6,820 nucleotides of DNA from an uncultured Chloroflexota bacterium (GTDB lineage: Bacteria > Chloroflexota > Limnocylindria > Limnocylindrales > CSP1-4): the NCBI GenBank assembly GCA_903930745.1, contig CAIYZX010000497.1, positions 1 through 6,820 on the forward strand. The letters are read 5' to 3'. Positions within the stretch are counted from its first letter, which is position 1; each line of letters opens with the position of its first letter. Both the position numbers and the translations under genes were made by a program. Below the pieces are notes generated by a model. That model searched no databases. It worked only from the letters and a program-made list of their open reading frames with translations, and had not been told where the DNA came from. This document shows positions 5,404 to 6,820 of this stretch, one piece after another.

Positions 5404-5547
5404 GACGCGGGCAACCACCGGATCCACCCGGGACCGGAACGGTGCCAAGGCTGCAATCGATGCGGTTGGGAGCACCAGCCAGAGCGCGCATGGACCACGT
5501 CCCGGGCCGTGCCGTCCCCTGGAGGGTGACACCGGAGCTTGCTGGAC

Positions 5548-5554
5548 AGGAGGT
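5548..5554 (+). promoter_or_regulatory. Strong Shine-Dalgarno AGGAGGT that fixes the GTG 5558 start
   Basis: AGGAGGT lies 3 nt before GTG 5558. The overlapping ATG at 5556 is followed at once by TGA, so GTG is the usable start. The gene is read by a conventional ribosome site, in contrast to the leaderless pattern of the two ATPase genes. Confidence 0.7.
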
Positions 5555-5557
5555 CAT

Positions 5558-6328
5558 GTGAGCCAGGACGGTCAGTACTTCCCCATCCCGCGCCCGGAAC
5601 GGGTGCCGGAGGATCGGTCGCAGTGGCGGCAGCTGGAGCAGGCGGGCGTATCGCCGGAGATCCTCCAGGTCTTCTCGGACGGAGCGCTGGCGAGGCTGCT
5701 GGGGCTGCTCCAGTACGAGTGGCAGGCCAGGTTCAACGTCATGGCGCTGCTGGGGTCCTGGGCAAGCGCCCTGGAGAGCGCGGACCGGGAGGCGGAGCTG
5801 GCCGGCAGCGAGCACGAGGGGGCGGAGGCCGAGGTGCGAAGGGCCAGGGCCCTCGCGGAGCTGGGTGAGGGAAGTGCGGCCCTCGCGGCCATTGACCGGG
5901 CGGCGGCCCTGGACGCGGAGGGCAGCCTGGCGCTCAATGTTCGGATGACCCGGGCCCTGGTCCTCCTGGCGAACGGCAGGCATGACGAGGCCCTGGGGCT
6001 GGTGGACGAGGCCCTCGCGAAGCATCCCTGGTCCGGCGGCCTGCGGCTCTACCGGGCGGACCTGCGGGCCAGGGTGGGGCAGCTGGCCGAGGCGATGGAA
6101 GACCTGGAGGTGGGCCTCTTCCTCAGCCCGGAGATGGCGATGACGGTGGCGCGGGACCGGGGCATCGGGCGGCTTGCCGGGGACGCGGAGACGGCACCCA
6201 GGTACCGGGAGCTCATGGACGAGGCCCAAAGCCATCGAGCGACCGTCCCGTGGATGGAGGTCCTGGACCCGGACGCGGACGATGACGAGGAGGGCGACAA
6301 CCGGATGGACCTTGGGGAGGCGGCATGA
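5558..6328 (+). CDS. TPR-repeat protein with acidic C-terminal tail
   Basis: 256-aa protein, probably cytoplasmic (no signal peptide or membrane segment seen). Residues about 90-191 form roughly three tetratricopeptide-like repeats: 90-120 (ARALAELGEGSAALAAIDRA), 124-157 (ALVLLANGRHDEALGLVDEA) and 158-191 (YRADLRARVGQLAEAMEDLE). TPR arrays are protein-interaction scaffolds, so a partner-binding or chaperone role is inferred. The N-terminal 85 residues are helical with no recognised family. The tail (about 235-256) is strongly acidic (DPDADDDEEGD). GTG 5558 is chosen for its AGGAGGT site; the frame extends upstream to 5306, but that part reads as low-quality S/T/R-rich noncoding sequence. The stop overlaps the next start as ATGA, so the two genes are translationally coupled and their products probably work together. 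Confidence 0.8.
   Translation: MSQDGQYFPIPRPERVPEDRSQWRQLEQAGVSPEILQVFSDGALARLLGLLQYEWQARFNVMALLGSWASALESADREAELAGSEHEGAEAEVRRARALAELGEGSAALAAIDRAAALDAEGSLALNVRMTRALVLLANGRHDEALGLVDEALAKHPWSGGLRLYRADLRARVGQLAEAMEDLEVGLFLSPEMAMTVARDRGIGRLAGDAETAPRYRELMDEAQSHRATVPWMEVLDPDADDDEEGDNRMDLGEAA
6314..6320 (+). promoter_or_regulatory. Shine-Dalgarno GGGGAGG for the coupled downstream gene
   Basis: GGGGAGG inside the last codons of the TPR gene ends 4 nt before ATG 6325. Together with the ATGA stop/start overlap it supports translational coupling. Confidence 0.55.
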
Positions 6329-6820
6329 CGGACATGGGAACGGGTCTGCTGGACTGGTACCAGCAGTCATGCGGGATGGAGCCCAACTGGCTGGTTCGGG
6401 AGGGGCGCTCCCTCACGTGGTGGCCGCACCAGTTCCGGCAGACCGTGGTGGCGCAGCCGCCGAGGCTGAGTCACGAGGAGCAGGTCACGCGCCTCGTGAG
6501 CACCACGCCGCTGGCCGTGAACGTGCCGGACGACGCGCCGCTGGAGCTCCTCATCCGCGCCGGGAACATGGAGGCCTCGTTCTCCGCCCTGGTGTTTGAC
6601 CCGGTGACGCGCAGCTTCCGCATCGGTCTTGCGGCCAGCTTTCACCAGGGGAACGCGGGCTGGCTCCGGAGCCTGTTCGCCGTGGGCTCTGTCCTGCAGG
6701 TGGCGCTCCCGCACGGGATGCCGGCCGACAGCCTGACCGGGAGCCGCATGGGGCAGCCTGACCTGGCGCCGCATCCCCGTTCCGGGCTTCGGGCGTCGCC
6801 GGACGAGATGCTCACGCTGC
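6325..6820 (+). CDS. Uncharacterised protein coupled to the TPR protein (3' partial)
   Basis: At least 165 residues, still open at the right edge. It starts at ATG 6325 within the ATGA overlap with the TPR gene and has a GGGGAGG site, so the start is well supported. I do not recognise the family. The N-terminus (MTDMGTGLLDWYQQ) looks like an amphipathic helix, followed by a Trp-rich segment (NWLVREGRSLTWWPHQFRQ), then alternating strand- and helix-like stretches (LELLIRAGN, FSALVFDPVTRSFRIGLAAS, WLRSLFAVGSVLQVAL). No catalytic motif, signal peptide or transmembrane segment is visible. The alpha/beta pattern loosely recalls small chaperone-like folds such as YbjN, but that is a guess. Coupling to a TPR protein suggests the two form a complex. 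Codon use matches the TPR gene and the left-hand nuclease. Confidence 0.75.
   Translation, partial: MTDMGTGLLDWYQQSCGMEPNWLVREGRSLTWWPHQFRQTVVAQPPRLSHEEQVTRLVSTTPLAVNVPDDAPLELLIRAGNMEASFSALVFDPVTRSFRIGLAASFHQGNAGWLRSLFAVGSVLQVALPHGMPADSLTGSRMGQPDLAPHPRSGLRASPDEMLTL

Noticed and set aside
2144..5424. CCACCGGATC at both 2144-2153 and 5415-5424 as attachment-site direct repeats flanking the module
   Set aside because: A 10-bp match between two GC-rich gaps is close to chance, there is no integrase or tRNA, and the copies lie well inside the gaps.
5427..5506. CCCGGGAC (5427-5434) and GTCCCGGG (5499-5506) as a long-range hairpin
   Set aside because: The core CCCGGG is self-palindromic and common in GC-rich DNA. 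The 64-nt spacer has no supporting structure.
5306..5557. Upstream in-frame extension of the TPR gene from GTG 5306
   Set aside because: The extra 84 residues are S/T/R/G-rich and unstructured, the GTG lies within an inverted repeat, and GTG 5558 has a strong AGGAGGT site.

Overview
This is a high-GC bacterial window that reads left to right: every convincing gene is on the + strand. The base composition, the very strong G/C bias at codon third positions, and two genes that look leaderless suggest an actinomycete-like or Chloroflexota-like organism. No rRNA, tRNA or taxon-specific marker is present, so the lineage stays open.

Layout. (1) Positions 3-1793 hold a nuclease that runs off the left edge. 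It has an N-terminal Cas4/RecB-like PD-(D/E)XK domain and a C-terminal RNase H-like DEDD exonuclease domain. (2) Positions 1794-2242 have no convincing gene but are rich in dyad symmetry: a GC hairpin, two mutually exclusive stems, and a compact cluster of palindromes at 2064-2101. (3) Positions 2243-4045 encode a soluble FtsK/SpoIIIE-type DNA translocase with a DUF4236 domain in place of the usual membrane domain and a C-terminal gamma winged helix. (4) Positions 4116-5273 encode a CbbX/EccA/SpoVK-type AAA+ ATPase whose N-terminal extension also looks like a gamma-type winged helix. (5) Positions 5274-5557 are a 284-bp gap with a 7-bp inverted repeat and a 16-bp imperfect tandem repeat. (6) Positions 5558-6328 encode a TPR protein. 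(7) From 6325 a translationally coupled protein of unknown function runs off the right edge.

The most notable part is the two-ATPase module at 2243-5273. Both genes have a TANNNT hexamer exactly 6 nt before the ATG, the geometry of leaderless transcription. Both proteins also carry a similar 'DP(L/M)LPDA + winged helix' segment. An FtsK-family motor next to a CbbX-family AAA+ protein recalls the EccC/EccA pair of type VII secretion. However, this motor has the single-motor, gamma-tailed form of a DNA translocase, and no type VII partners are visible. I infer an undescribed DNA-handling module in which the two ATPases may read the same DNA signal or contact each other through matched winged helices. 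Hand-counted blocks suggest the module is lower in GC (about 60-67%) than the flanking genes (about 73-80%), compatible with acquisition as a unit.

The nuclease on the left and the TPR/unknown pair on the right look like ordinary host-composition genes. Nothing in the sequence ties them functionally to the module.
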